Shown: in pieces, positions 12,748 through 25,295 of the stretch
Layout of the letters: the number at the start of each line of letters is the position of its first letter
Position numbering within the stretch: the first letter of the stretch is position 1
NCBI RefSeq assembly: GCF_025766255.1
Contig: NW_026516771.1
Span: 1 to 64,000, forward strand
Reading direction: 5' to 3'
DNA from: Zychaea mexicana
Taxonomy: Eukaryota > Mucoromycota > Mucoromycetes > Mucorales > Lichtheimiaceae
DNA: 64,000 nucleotides
Program-made: the position numbers and the translations under genes
Notes under the pieces: generated by a model
Databases searched by the model: none
Told to the model about the DNA's origin: nothing
Seen by the model: the letters and a program-made list of their open reading frames with translations, nothing else

Positions 12748-13749
12748 ATTGAATGGGAGTAAACGATCACATTTGCAAGTATAAAATGCTAAAGTCTTGT
12801 CACTATATCATTGTAAAGTTTATCACAGAATAATAGTATACATATACCCCCCGTCTTTCATTTAAAGCTAAATGGACATATCGTATAAATGGATCTATTC
12901 ATGCTGTTTTAAGTTTATTGGAAAAGGGGGAAGAAACGCTAAAGTTTCATTTGTACAGGTACAAAGGCGGTGGTAATCACAGTTGTGGTACATACAAAGT
13001 GACATAGTACTGGCCACCATTGTTACCGTCGTCGTCGGCGGTAATACAGTAATACCCCGTTAATTTCAAAGCCAAGCTCTTCCAAATCTTGTGTGAAACT
13101 AAAGGGGTGTGGAAGTTAAAGACATCTTGCATACATATTTTGTCAAGTATTGCTAACAAACTGGGATGGAACTTATGATCCGGATTTATGTATCAGTGCG
13201 GGGTGTGTATGATCTCAAATTGGTGATTCAACCTTCTTCTCAGCTTTGCTTATCCGTAAGAAAACTTTTCACAAGTATCTGGGGGTACAGCTACAGCAAT
13301 GTCTACATTGAGTAACCCAAATCGGTAGACTACAATGTTGAATTCGAGAGACCTACATTCAATGCCGAGAAAAGGACTTATAATTCTATTTGTGCGTTGA
13401 CAGCGATGTAGTCTATAATCAACGAGTATATAGCGATATCATAACTCTAGTGCATTTAATAACACTGTATGTTTCTATGATTAATAAAAGGAACACCAGC
13501 TACCAATGAACGGACCCTCAAACAACGACATGGCCTTTCTGCCATTCATAACCACCAACTTTTTGAACCGAATAATGGGCTTGAAGAGCATATATGTAAT
13601 ACAAAATGGACGCCTTCAGATGCGTTTGCACCATCTTAATGCTTCCCTAAACAGCATTTACAGTCATTCAAAGACATGTAAAGTATGTTAGAGCGCTCAT
13701 ACGCCTGTTATATATTGGGATCACGTATTGCCTGCTTGAAAATTCCCAC

Positions 13750-14040
13750 AACGTCCCCAAGAGGATTATAATGACATTGACCAACAAATTCATCAAACGT
13801 TTCGACCGCTTCGCTCAGGTTGTTTCTTTTGAAGAAAACACTAGCGTCACAATAGGCGACTAGCGCTCTTCAGGGCTCCGTCGAGTTTACCATACTGTTT
13901 TTAAGTTTCGGCACGAATGGTCAGGGACTACTTTTTGCAACGGCGTAAAGCAAGGAAGCCTGGTAATATATTTACTGACATATCTATTTCTACACACTGA
14001 CCGCTTGTTAATTGTACTACTTGCAGTCAATGAACCTAAT
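13750..14040 (+). pseudogene. Possible non-LTR reverse-transcriptase fragment, decayed
   Basis: In the plus strand around 13933-13962 one frame reads FCNGVKQGSLV, similar to the GVKQG / GVRQG motif that precedes the catalytic block of LINE-type reverse transcriptases. The preceding frame (about 13890-13930, VYHTVFKFRHEWSG) would correspond to the region before it. The frame is broken by stops upstream and downstream and no YADD box was located. The assignment rests on one short motif, so confidence is low; chance similarity is the alternative. Confidence 0.25.
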
Positions 14041-14849
14041 CAACTGTATGTTCTGCATCGTGGATAATATGAAGAAAGACCTTGATTGAAAGTCTGTGAA
14101 AGAAGTGAGAATGACTCTTTCTTTTTAACGAGAGTACCCCAAAACTTGTATAGCCTGATCGCCGGGAGCACCATATTAGGCGATCGCAATCCAGGGAATA
14201 ATAAGTGCGTAGATATACAGTCGCGACCATCGGCTGCTGCCTTTTATTAAGCAATCAGTTGTGTTTTACAATTTGAGAGAGCAAACAGCTTTGTGTATTC
14301 GGATAAAGAAGAGTTTAGTCAACAACTTTGGTAATATGTTTTATATAGTAGAGCTCTTGACAATTGTCTAATTGCAATACTTCCAGTAACTACAGGATGT
14401 ATCAACAACGAGGAGTTTGCGCTCTTTTAACTTTATTCATCCAAGCCTTAAGAGGTGTAAAAAGGAAAAAATGAACGCAGTGGAAAGTCCAACAGGAGAA
14501 CCAAACATCGTATAATTGAAAGGTCCTGATAGAATGACACATTACCAGTCCTCGTCATCTAGTTTGACAGCACTACTACCCGATCGCAATAACAAAGTGT
14601 CCGCCCGATTTGCTAGCTGCGCATGTCTCCGCAAAAGGAGCTTGCCACACCTTCGCCACCGTATACATAACAAATCAGCAACCTATACAAACGTGGGTCA
14701 AGCAACCTTTCATCAGAATACTCCATGGGCCGAACAGAATCCACATTATCACTTGTAGATATCTGGTCCGCCAGGGCAAATGATGCGAGTCCTTGGCAAT
14801 TTAGCAGTTACTGCTTCCCAGATCGCACACGAGCACTCATCCGTCGTAC

Positions 14850-15600
14850 TTAATCATCGTTGGCATTCTGTCTTTCTTCTTTGTCATTTCTAATTGAGTT
14901 GTTCAGTCGCACCTTTTCTTTTTCTTGCGTACTCATTGAACAAGTTGGCATTCGAAACGTACCTGTATTTGACGCGGAGGCTGGGTGCGTGCACTGACAC
15001 TTCTTTCCAAAATAAGCGGCGACAGTATCGGAGGGTACATCGGCATGGTGAAACATACATAGCATGTCGATCACTGCTGCTGTAGCGTATTTGACTTCTT
15101 CACGACGACTATCACTTACACATCTCCTTCGCCTTCCCTTTGCTTTTAGGCCAAGTTGCGTCATATGATATAAGCGGTCCATAAAATGAGCCAACCAGAG
15201 CGGAGCCAATCAAAAATGATGGATTTTCATTGAAGACCCGAGCGTGACGGCAAAAAAAATTGTCTGAATAAGAATACCAAAAACCCCCCATCCCTCCCAT
15301 TTTTTTTTCTTCTTCAGTTCCATTTACACAAACTTTATGAAGCGCAAAGTGTTGTGTGAATCCTTGACTTGGAAAGCTATCCGCCGAGTCGAGGTGGATA
15401 TTTTCACCCGAAAGATGCTTCAACGGTAGCAAGGTTGTTGGAAGCATGCCCTAGGGCTGCACCAACGTAGTACAACAACCTTGAGGCATCTTTGTGCTTA
15501 GTTGACGTTGTGGGCACACACGGGACGGGCGCCACTAGTGAATGGCGAAGGTCTCTCATTGCGTAGCGACCATTCACTACCTGCGTCTTCGATCAGGTTT
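14850..15600 (-). pseudogene. Broken minus-strand coding remnant, unknown
   Basis: Two overlapping minus-strand frames (15447-15112 and 15209-14850) plus a third just upstream (about 15600-15430, containing GRYAMRDLRHSLVAPVP) are open over 100-120 codons each but in different phases, as in a frameshifted gene. The middle one contains SDSRREEVKYATAAVIDMLC. I do not recognise the family. Repeated phase changes over 750 bp argue for a decayed ORF, perhaps from a mobile element. Confidence 0.25.
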
Positions 15601-15795
15601 TGTTGTCTTCCTGGAAAAAAGAGACAGCAGGAGTTTTTCCCCTCTTTTTCTATTGGAACTTCCTAGAAAAGAGGGTTTCTCTTTAAAATACAATAAGAAA
15701 ATGACAAAAAAATAATAATCAACAAGAGAAGCTTTCTATTTTTGATTATTATTATAACGGAAAGTTAATCTATCGTTGGATAATGCCATCCCAAT

Positions 15796-16528
15796 TCACA
15801 AAGAAAGATCTCTCGCGTATAGATCGACCTTGTGATGTACTTTTGTACTTTGTTTGTGAATGTACTGATTAAGACTTAGGATCTTTTTCAAGTGCATATA
15901 AAGCGGTGGCAACTCTTTGACACCGTGCTCTCTACGCACGGACCCTGCTAATGTTCTTAAATGTAAAACAACGAGGTTGCGTTTGTGTTTTTCTTTTCTG
16001 TGATGCAAGATGCGTTTGAAACAAATGACCACCAACGGCAGCAATTGAAACACGCTTGACTTCAAGCTTGACTGACTGCTGCGGATTCGCATTGTCAAAG
16101 CTTGGTTTAAAAAGGGCTTATACGATATTTTATAACGCAAGTAGGATGCCTTTTTTCCCGCTATTCTCCGGTTTCAAAAAGTGCCACTTTTCTCTTGACC
16201 ATTCGTCTTTCGTAAACGGATTCCACCTTGTCAGTGGCGTTTGAGCTTGCGTTACTTCTCCCTCGCTCTTACAGGCGAAGAATGACCCTTTTATCATTTT
16301 AGTTAGCATCCTCGCATTATCTCTGTCGCGTAACCTGCATGAATAATTTATGTGGCACATCGTGCTATACACATATACACATATACAATGCAAATTGCCA
16401 ATTGCATCAGTCAGCTTACTTTTGTTGGTAAGAGTTGGCGTGGCACGAGGTGTTAAAGAATGTGTGAGTAAACGATGCAATAATAATATTATACGCGTGA
16501 TTTTACTTACGGATATATGATTCTTCAT
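15796..16528 (-). pseudogene. Broken minus-strand coding remnant, unknown
   Basis: Minus-strand frames 16528-16130 (132 codons) and 16140-15796 (114 codons) abut in different phases. The second contains LRTLAGSVRREHGVKELPPL and is basic. No domain is recognised and no splice pair joins them convincingly. Same strand and style as the remnants on either side, so they may derive from one decayed element of several kb. Confidence 0.22.
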
Positions 16529-17026
16529 CAGTAAATTGTATTAAGCGCGCAACAACCGAGCCATCTCATCTCCTCCGCTTACGACTGTATTCTCATTTGT
16601 AAGCAACTACAGAAATGGCGGCGTAAAACAAAGGTATACGTTTCTTCCAAAATACGAGAGCACTCTTGTTAATAGACTGCATAGATTCATAGAGCTGCGA
16701 AACTACAAGAATGCTTTTACTCTTGAAGGATGATGGTCGAGAAGAAGGAGAAATGGCAGCCGCTATCCGGATCTTTTTTTCAACAACATGTTCGTTCGTC
16801 TCAAATCGTGGCGCATTTTAATGTACTGATATTAAACAATTCCTGGAAAGTTCAAGGCTGAAGACTAAATATATAGCAGCGCAAACGTGTATGCTCCAGA
16901 AAATTTGAACGCTCCCCGAGAAACGCAAGCTGGTTGGAGGAATTGCTTAGATCCTGATCGTTTGTCGGATCACGGTCTTGCTTGGATCTTTTACTTTTGT
17001 TCCTGATAATCAAAGTTACGCAATGA

Positions 17027-17320
17027 TCACCACGATGGCTTATAAGCGTTGTAGTTGATGCGTGTAGTCGACCTAGTTTCGCATTTTAATTTTCTCCAAT
17101 GTGGGATATTCCAATAATCTTCTTTTGCAACGAAATCCATTTCAATGCCTTGTATCGTTTTATAACGTTTGAGGATTGTTTTCTTCGGCAGTGTAAATTC
17201 ATACAATTGCGCCTTAGCGGACATGTTGCCCAATACACTACAACGGAGCTTAGATAGCAAGTATGTTCCATATTGAAGCTTTCTACATTGGCATCATATG
17301 ATTTCCTCTAGGCGTATCCG
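17027..17320 (-). pseudogene. Minus-strand coding remnant, unknown
   Basis: A minus-strand frame of 77 codons (17260-17027) and its continuation upstream read as an ordinary protein segment (LPKKTILKRYKTIQGIEMDF, KEDYWNIPHWRKLK). There is no complete gene around it. Treated as a fragment of the same decayed element. Confidence 0.22.
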
Positions 17321-18082
17321 ATTGTCCACTTTTTATAGACTCCTTCAAATTTTGTCTAAACCACTTTTTTGTCAAAATGATAGCGAATGATCAATTCGCA
17401 GTAATCCGATAGGCAGGCCAGTAATACAAAAAAGGAATCAACTATTATAATGTTCCAAGTCTGGTGCATTGATTCTGAGCGTTTTGACGAAAAAAATACT
17501 GTTGGCAGCAGGTTGAAAACTGATATTCACGCGTATTGAGAATGGATCAAACGCCCCGAATATAAAGTAGAAGAACGGCACAAAGGCATCGAATCATCTC
17601 TTTAGGTGTGTACAGTGCAATTAGGCACTTACCCATCTCACTCAATTTCAACCAAGAAGGTACGACCTATCAAAAAAGCTGGTCACGACAAATGGACTTT
17701 TTTTTTGCGTTGTCAACTACACGTACAGATTTTTTTGTAGATTAGCTGCATCAATAAAATTAGAATGAGTGCATGCATAAAACACTTTACTGTATAGCTA
17801 CACTTATGGTTTGGTATGAACTTGGAATTTAAAGGAGTACTAGCCTGCACTCTCGCGAGTATTAATTGATTTGTGAGAGAAAGGGGAGCATAGTAGCGGT
17901 AGTTGTATTATCCAGAAACTCGATACTGCGCTTTTCGTGGAGAAGTATATGCAACAATATGTACCGTATTACCTGGCTTCCGGTACAAGGTTGAGAAAAA
18001 AACTGGTCTTCAACGCACAAACCGATAGAACTTAATTTCACAAGACTGGTCTGTCGCTCTTTGTTTGTATCTCCTTTAATTT

Positions 18083-19708
18083 ACCCTTCCAACCCTACCA
18101 CGCCGCCAATATCACATTATCCACATAATCCACCTAACCCACCCCGCCAATTTCACATTATCCACATAATCCACATAACCCACCCCGCCAATTTCACATT
18201 ATCCAGATAATCCACATAACCCACCCCGCCAATTTCACATTACCCACATAACCCACCCCGCCAATTTCACATTACCCACATAACCCACCCCGCCAATTTC
18301 ACATTACCCACATAACCCACATAACCCACATAACCCACCCCGCCAATTTCACATTATCCAGATAATCCACATAACCCACCCCGCCAATTTCACATTATCC
18401 AGATAATCCACATAACCCACCCCGCCAATTTCACATTATCCAGATAATCCACGTAACCCACCCCGCCAATTTCACATTACCCACATAACCCACCCCGTCA
18501 ATTTCACATTACCCACATAACCCACATAACCCACCCCGCCAATTTCACATTACCACCCCGCCAATTTCACATTACCCACATATTCCACATAACCCACCCC
18601 GCCAATTTCACATTATCCAGATAATCCACATAACCCACCCCGCCAATTTCACATTACCCACATAACCCACATAACCCACCCCGCCAATTTCACATTACCC
18701 ACATAACCCACCCCGTCAATTTCACATTACCCCACATAACCCACATAACCCACCCCGCCAATTTCACATTACCCACATAATCCACATAACCCACCCCGCC
18801 AATTTCACATTACCACCCCGCCAATTTCACATTACCCACATAATCCACATAACCCACCCCGCCAATTTCACATTATCCAGATAATCCACATAACCCACCC
18901 CGCCAATTTCACATTACCCACATAACCCACATAACCCACCCCGTCAATTTCACATTACACATTATCCAGATAATCCACATAACCCACCCCGTCAATTTCA
19001 CATTATCCAGATAATCCACATAACCCACCCCGCCAATTTCACATTATCCAGATAATCCACGTAACCCACCCCGCCAATTTCACATTACCCACATAACCCA
19101 CCCCGTCAATTTCACATTACCCACATAACCCACATAACCCACCCCGCCAATTTCACATTACCACCCCGCCAATTTCACATTACCCACATATTCCACATAA
19201 CCCACCCCGCCAATTTCACATTATCCAGATAATCCACATAACCCACCCCGCCAATTTCACATTACCCACATAACCCACATAACCCACCCCGCCAATTTCA
19301 CATTACCCACATAACCCACCCCGTCAATTTCACATTACCCCACATAACCCACATAACCCACCCCGCCAATTTCACATTACCCACATAACCCACCCCGCCA
19401 ATTTCACATGACTCACATAACCCACCCCGCCAATTTCACATAACCCACCCCGCCAATTTCACATTACCCACATAACCCACATAACCCACCCCGTCAATTT
19501 CACATTACACATTATCCAGATAATCCACATAACCCACCCCGTCAATTTCACATTATCCAGATAATCCACATAACCCACCCCGCCAATTTCACATTATCCA
19601 GATAATCCACATAACCCACCCCGTCAATTTCACATTACCCCACATAACCCACATAACCCACCCCGCCAACTTGTTGCCCAGTTGCCTTGCAAGTGGGGTT
19701 GGAAGGGT
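18083..19708. mobile_element. Minisatellite array bounded by 13-bp inverted repeats
   Basis: From about 18098 to 19670 the DNA is an almost pure tandem array. Each unit has the core CCACCCCGCCAATTTCACAT followed by TA and a variable spacer built from short ATAACCCAC / ATAATCCAC / ATCCAGATAATCC blocks (unit roughly 22-45 bp). A long-range order is visible: two landmark variants recur 608 bp apart (18581/19189 and 18721/19329), and another (TTACACATTATCC) recurs 550 bp apart. The outer edges are an inverted pair: ACCCTTCCAACCC at 18083-18095 and GGGTTGGAAGGGT at 19696-19708. There is no coding frame. The layout resembles a non-autonomous foldback-like or TIR element filled with tandem repeats. 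No target-site duplication is apparent, so a plain satellite is the alternative. Confidence 0.6.
18098..19670. repeat. Tandem repeat (minisatellite) of ~22-45 bp units
   Basis: About 1.57 kb of directly repeated CCCCGCCAATTTCACATTA units with C/T variation (CCCCGCC versus CCCCGTC) and variable spacers. The strand is strongly asymmetric: the plus strand is C- and A-rich and almost free of G. Repeats containing ATAACCC superficially resemble telomeric hexamers, but they are never arranged as uninterrupted hexamers. Confidence 0.95.
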
Positions 19709-19728
19709 CAAATATACCCTTCCAACCC
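19696..19728. repeat. Perfect 13-bp hairpin at right edge of array
   Basis: GGGTTGGAAGGGT (19696-19708) is followed after a 7-nt loop by its perfect complement ACCCTTCCAACCC (19716-19728). The right arm continues as a direct copy of the array's left boundary: TACCCTTCCAACCCTACCA occurs at 18082-18100 and 19715-19733. The palindrome may be the junction of two adjacent element ends. Confidence 0.7.
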
Positions 19729-19829
19729 TACCATGCGGACTCTTTTTTTTGCCATTTGCCTTACTACAGAATGCCCAACTTCACAGGCTGTGCTAGCCCT
19801 CTATCCGTTCCGTGTGAAAATGGTGTTGG

Positions 19830-20163
19830 GGATTGGGCAAAACAAAACACGATCCTGCTCGCTATCGTTGCCTTGGCGCAACTCCAAAAAGAATTCTTCT
19901 GTTGCAAAATGTACTTTCCAAACAGGTCGTCCTTTCACCTGCTAACTTGACGGCTCAACCGTGGACCCGACAGAGATGGCTAAACCAAGTTTTTTTTTTT
20001 CGGCAGTGATAGAGTAACTAGCTGCCACCCAGGCAACCTCCCCCGGTTTATTGAGGTAGTTTTTTGAATTGACAAGCGGCCTTGTCTTACAAACGATGCA
20101 CTCTGGCGCGCATTGTTTGTGTCGCAACCATAGTGATACTCGTGGGGTCTGCGACAAAGACAC
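19830..20163 (-). pseudogene. Minus-strand coding remnant with Cys pairs
   Basis: A 73-codon minus frame (20163-19942) contains CAPECIVCKTRPLVNSKNYL, and after its stop another phase continues as VKGRPVWKVHFATEEFFLEL (down to about 19830). Two phases with sensible composition suggest a frameshifted remnant. The Cys pairs could be part of a zinc knuckle, but no family is recognised. Confidence 0.22.
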
Positions 20164-20761
20164 GCGCTCGTCTAGCGCCTAGAATGACGAGTACAGGCTC
20201 TCTCTTGGATCTCGCCACGAACGACACGAGGCTTACTGGCGTACAAAACTTCTGAAGTAACAGTACCAGTAACAGAAACGCGGACGGTCATTATAAAGAC
20301 GAGCCTTTGTCGCCTTCGCACTTTAGGATTGAAGAATATGTAGAGAGACAAGACACACTAAATTTGATTCTCAGTCACCAGATCACTGGAAAACGAGCAC
20401 AACACACACAGACCACAATTAAGCATATTTATTGACTAGCAACATATTTAGCAATACATAACAGGACAAGGAAATTTTAGGAGAGGGCTCTTGACAACGA
20501 GAGAAAAACTTTACCGGCCAAGGCTATATATGTATGTGAGCTGCGTGGCCAAGCACATTATCTTTCCTTGGGTCCATTATCGTAATAATGAGCATGGCAG
20601 CTTTCGGACTAGAGTCCTCGCTCGACACAACATGGGAACATCCACATATGGTAATTGACGTCACAAAGGTGATTTTGCTTCTATAATCTAAATTCGCTCC
20701 GTCGGTTCCCAACTAGCAAATTTCGGGGGCTGCCCTACACCTTTTTCACCTTCCTTTGACA
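20164..20761. other. Intergenic region upstream of TAF1
   Basis: No gene recognised. The first half is moderately GC-rich and could be the tail of the repeat island. The last ~100 bp before the ATG at 20762 should include the TAF1 promoter; I see no TATA box there. Confidence 0.4.
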
Positions 20762-23700
20762 ATGTCCTTAGCAGGGTATCTCTTTGGCAATGTTGACGAA
20801 CAAGGCCGACTCGACACTGATTTGGACGAAGTAATTATTTATTCATTCAATGGGAAAAAATTGAAAATACATTCTCCATTCATTTTAATAATGTTTTTGT
20901 GTATCATAGGAACTGAGGGAATCGTTACAGCATGTCGATTCGGGTGTCATTTCAAAAATTTTCAATACCGATACTTTTGGACTTGAACACGGAAGTGTAG
21001 AACGTGGAGAAGAGGAAGAAGAAGAAGACGACGACGAAGACCTGAACGATAATGAGTTAGCCGAAAGACGAAAAAGACAACAACAGCAACAACAAGAACA
21101 TGCATCGGATGCTGTTGATTATTCAGATTTCAATGAAGCCGTACCCGATGATCAGATCTTTTCAGAAAAATATTATAAACGAGGCATGGGAATTGTACAA
21201 ACCAAAGCACAACAACCAAAGTCGCGTCTACGATTTGTTACCGACGATTATGACGACGAAGAAGAAGAAGCTCAGATTGTAAAGACAGAACAAGACGAGC
21301 AACAGCAGACGAGTAAACCGTTAATAATACCACCGAGTGCACTAGCACAATTTCCTTTCTCATCATCAACGTCTGTGCAAAAGCAACAACAACAATTGAG
21401 GACGATACCAGAATTACCTGCGCAGCCGCAGCAGCAACCCGCGCGCCAAGTTGATATCAAGGAATTGTTTCCTGCATTTGAACAGGGCAAAGTCCTCAAG
21501 TTTTCAGATCTGTTCATGACAAAGCTCAATCAACGTTCGAAACTATTACCAAGCAAGAGAGGTAGTTTCTTTTTTCACTTTGTTGGCTAAAAGTGTTTTT
21601 TGAAAGAGGCGGCAACATTGCTAATTTATTTGTCCAACGCTTTTTTTTCTTCTCTCTTTTATCATTCAGTGATTTTTGGTGATGGTTACGAGTATGAGGT
21701 CGAACGAGATGAACGAATGCTTTTTGCACGTCCGAAAAAAGTGGAACGCGTTCGATGGGATCATGGAAAAGCACCAGCGAAACGACGAAAGCTTGATATT
21801 ACACCAACAGATGATTATCCTGTGAGCGAAAGCGAAAGTGAAGGTGAAGAAGACGTATCGGATGAAGATGTTGAAACGGTTAGCATATATACATATATAG
21901 AGTTATATCGAATCTTTTTTTTTTGTCTATAATGTTAACATATATTTTAGCCATATGTAACCGAGACACCGGCAATCGACGTGGAAAACAACCGATTATA
22001 CCATTCTGTCATGTTGGATATGTGGGAAGACCGAATTCAGTGGGGTGGGGATAGCGACGGAGAGACGGCCAAAGGTAGCAGCCATGAGGAAGTTCCACTT
22101 ATTGGTGAAATTGAACAGGTAACAACTATGAATGACGGATGAAAAGGCGGGTTTGGCTTCTACAACTATCCCTCTCTATATAACCTAACCTTTGTCTATG
22201 TTTTTGTATATAGTCGGTCGTATCCAAACATTTGAATCAACAGCTTGAAGATGGAGATTGGCTTGATGCCGTTATCTGGAGCAACGAAAAACCAAACCCT
22301 GCTTTTCTCAAGATTGACCTAGATTTGAATGATTCCAACATGTTGTTTGATTGTGAAGAAGTGGAGGCTACAAAGGCTCAGATGGTTGAAGCGAAACAAG
22401 TTAAAAAGGGTCGAAAGCCATTACCAAAGCCCCTTCCCAAGGTAAAAATAACTTTAGTAGGCAAGCAATGTGCAATTTTTATTAACAAAATCTTTTTTTT
22501 TCTATAAAAAGATCCCAATTATCTACAGCACCGACGAGCCGCACAACAAACTCCCTCTTAATCGGTTCAATTTATCAAACGACAAATTTTATGACTCTCA
22601 TTATACCGGCCGACTTGTTCGTGTACGACAAACATTTGGACAGCTGGTCGTTCAGCATGCACTACCGGCATTAAAGTTGCATCCTGCATTGGTAAGTGGT
22701 CTCAATATCTTAAAAAGATTTTGATGTTCTAATATGTATTGCATATGCAAATTAGTACAAAACACGTTTATCCAAGGCCGAACTTCGTTCATTCCACCGA
22801 CCCTTGTTACAATTACCTTCGAATTCTGATATACAATTTTCGCGTGTCAAAGTCAGCAAGAAGAAGAAAAAGGACAAGAAGAAGGGTTATGTGGATGCAA
22901 TGCGAAGCACCAAGGATTTGTCACTTAAAGATAATGCGCCATTTGTGTTGTTGGAATTCTCGGTATGTTTTTTGTTTTATGCTTGTCAAACAACTTGCTA
23001 CTGTTAAACGGTCATCTTTTGGACTAACTGGTCCTCTAAATAGGAAGAGCATCCTCCGATCATATCAAACGCCGGTATGGGTACATTGATCATCAACTAC
23101 TATCGGAAAACAGAGCCCAAGGATGAAACTGTACCTACGGTAAGTTCAACTTTTCCCGATTTTAAAAAGTCAGTGACAACAAACTAAATTTGGGTGAGTA
23201 GGGCGATATTGGTGAACCATTTGTACTCGACATTGGCGATACATCACCGTTCATGAACTTTGGCAATGTCGAGCCTGGGCAGACTATATCCGTACTCTAC
23301 AACAATCTGATCCGGGCACCGCTTTTCCGACACGATGTCAAAAGCACCGATTTCCTCTTTGTCAAGAGCACCTACAAGGGCAATACCAAGTATTATATCC
23401 GGGAAATCCCCGCCATTTTCACCGTTGGACAAACCTACCCTGTGCAAGAAGTGCCTGGACCGCACTCGCGCAAAGTGACCACCACGATCAAAAACCGCCT
23501 GCAAGTCGTTGCGTATCGCCTTATCCGAAAAAACCCGCTCCAACGTCTCAGAATGAATAAGCTGGCACAAAAGTTTCCGGAATACACAGACATCCAGATC
23601 CGACAGCGATTAAAGGAGTTTTTGGAATTCCATCGACGGAACAAAGAAGGGGGAGGCGGTTATTGGAAGACGCGAGGTGGTGGTGAACCACCTAACGAAG

Positions 23701-25198
23701 AAGACTTGCGCAAAATGGTCACTCCGGAAATGGTGAGCTTGTATGAAAGTATGCTTGTGGGTGAACGGCATTTGCAGGATCTGGGTTATGGCGACGTCAA
23801 CGATGATGAAGAGACTGGCGAGGGCGATTCTAAGCTTGAAGTGGAACAACAGCTGGCACCTTGGTTTGCTACACGTAACTTTATCAATGCCACACAGGGA
23901 AAAGCTATGCTTAAACTGTATGGCGCTGGTGATCCAACGGGCAGAGGCGAAGGTTTCAGTTTTATCCGTGTTTCCATGAAGGACATTTTCTTGCGAGCTG
24001 GCGAATCTGCCGAGGAAAAGCTTGGTAATCCCCCCCTACACACACACTGTTTTAAAAAAAGCCATTCATTGTCATAATCTTCCGTGGGAGGACGATCATA
24101 CTGACATTTTTCTCATATTTATATATTTAGCTCAAATCGAACAACGACCCAAAAGTGCCCATCGATACAATGTTGCTGAGCAACAACAAATCTATCGAGA
24201 AGAAATTGCACGTATTTGGAAAGCCCAGCTGGAATCGCTGGCGAGCAAGACGGAGCCAGAGTTATCGGATCACGACGGAGAAGGAGAAAGCGAGGCAGAC
24301 GAGATATCGCGTGAGGTATATCACGCAGACAGTCCGATGGGCATGGGTTCTCCTGCTGCACATTACGGAGGACGAGGCTATGGAGGACGGTTTGAACGTG
24401 CGCATTCTGAAACGGTGGATGACGATGAAGTGTCAGTGACAGGCAGCTTGAGCTCACGCACCAGTTATCATGTCAACAATCCAAACAAGCATCTGATCAT
24501 TCGAAGATTGATGCGTCAAAAGAACGGAGAAAGCTCGTGGGTGCAAGAAGTCATTCGAGACCCTGTGGTTATCAAATCATATTTGCGACAGCGGCAGATG
24601 ATTGAAGAAGAGGCGACAAGGTATTTAATTTAAGCAGCATCAGTTTGTTTCAAAACAATGGGGCTGACATGTATGTTAAAATCAATACTAAACTTGCACA
24701 CACACGGATATTATAATTAGCACGGAAGCGCTCGAGCCAACGGATGACGTGGAAAAGAATGCCAGAATGAAGAAACGTATTCAAGATCAACTTGCCAAGC
24801 TCAAGAGAAATGCCGAACGACGACGACAGCGACAATTAGCAAAGCAGGCTGCATTGGCCGAAAACCCGGTACTTGGCTTGATTCGTGGCAAACGTGAAGG
24901 TGCTATGCGTCGTTGTGGTAACTGTGGACGACTGGGCCATATGAAGACAAACAAGAACTGCCCAATGTTCCATATAGTCAACAATATGAACAATGCAGCA
25001 GCGGCAGCAGCGGCAGCAGCGGCAGCAGGTGGAACTCCAGGAACCCCAACAGCAACACCAACAACCCCTTCGTCATCGCAACAACAACCAACCACACCTT
25101 CTAATAATCCAGCTGAACCGTCCTTATCAACAACACCAGGAGGTGCTGCCACTCCCAGTGCTAATCCCGCCACACCTTCCTCGCCCCCTGTTAAATAG
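20762..25198 (+). CDS. TAF1: Transcription initiation factor TFIID subunit TAF1
   Basis: Largest TFIID subunit, a scaffold that binds TBP, TAF7 and promoter DNA in the nucleus. Eleven exons (20762-20830, 20910-21561, 21670-21878, 21951-22118, 22214-22441, 22512-22691, 22756-22962, 23044-23139, 23202-24024, 24131-24620, 24721-25198) give 1199 residues. The N-terminus (LAGYLFGNVDEQGRLDTDLD) fits the TAND region, followed by a long acidic, Gln-rich linker. The DUF3591 core is clear: DNAPFVLLEFSEEHPPIISN, AGMGTLIINYYRK, DIGDTSPFMNFGNVEPGQTI, NNLIRAPLFRHD, TDFLFVKST and the winged-helix QVVAYRLIRKNPL. A CCHC knuckle (CGNCGRLGHMKTNKNCP) follows, then a poly-Ala/Pro/Thr tail. There is no bromodomain, as usual for fungal TAF1. 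Convergent with the SET-MYND gene, 97 nt between stops. Confidence 0.95.
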
Positions 25199-25295
25199 TT
25201 TTCTTTTTCTTTTATATACAACATGTGATTTTTATACATATATATATACATGCACACACACACACATACACATATCACAACAAATAAGTTGCCTT

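Larger units (their letters stand above)
12748..18081. other. 5.3-kb gene-poor region with decayed coding remnants
   Basis: Between VPS25 and the minisatellite I find no intact gene. Several short frames look like broken coding sequence rather than random DNA; those I could localise are listed separately (about 13750-14040 plus strand; 14850-15600, 15796-16528 and 17027-17320 minus strand). None has a start, splice structure or complete domain. The density of stops and frame changes, and the adjoining tandem array, suggest a graveyard of transposable elements. This is inference, as no terminal repeats were found here. Confidence 0.45.

Noticed and set aside
18098..19670. Telomeric repeat or CRISPR array
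   Set aside because: ATAACCC words resemble CCCTAA telomeric hexamers and the units look regular. However, hexamers are never uninterrupted, spacers are themselves repeated, and the array is internal in eukaryotic DNA with genes on both sides.
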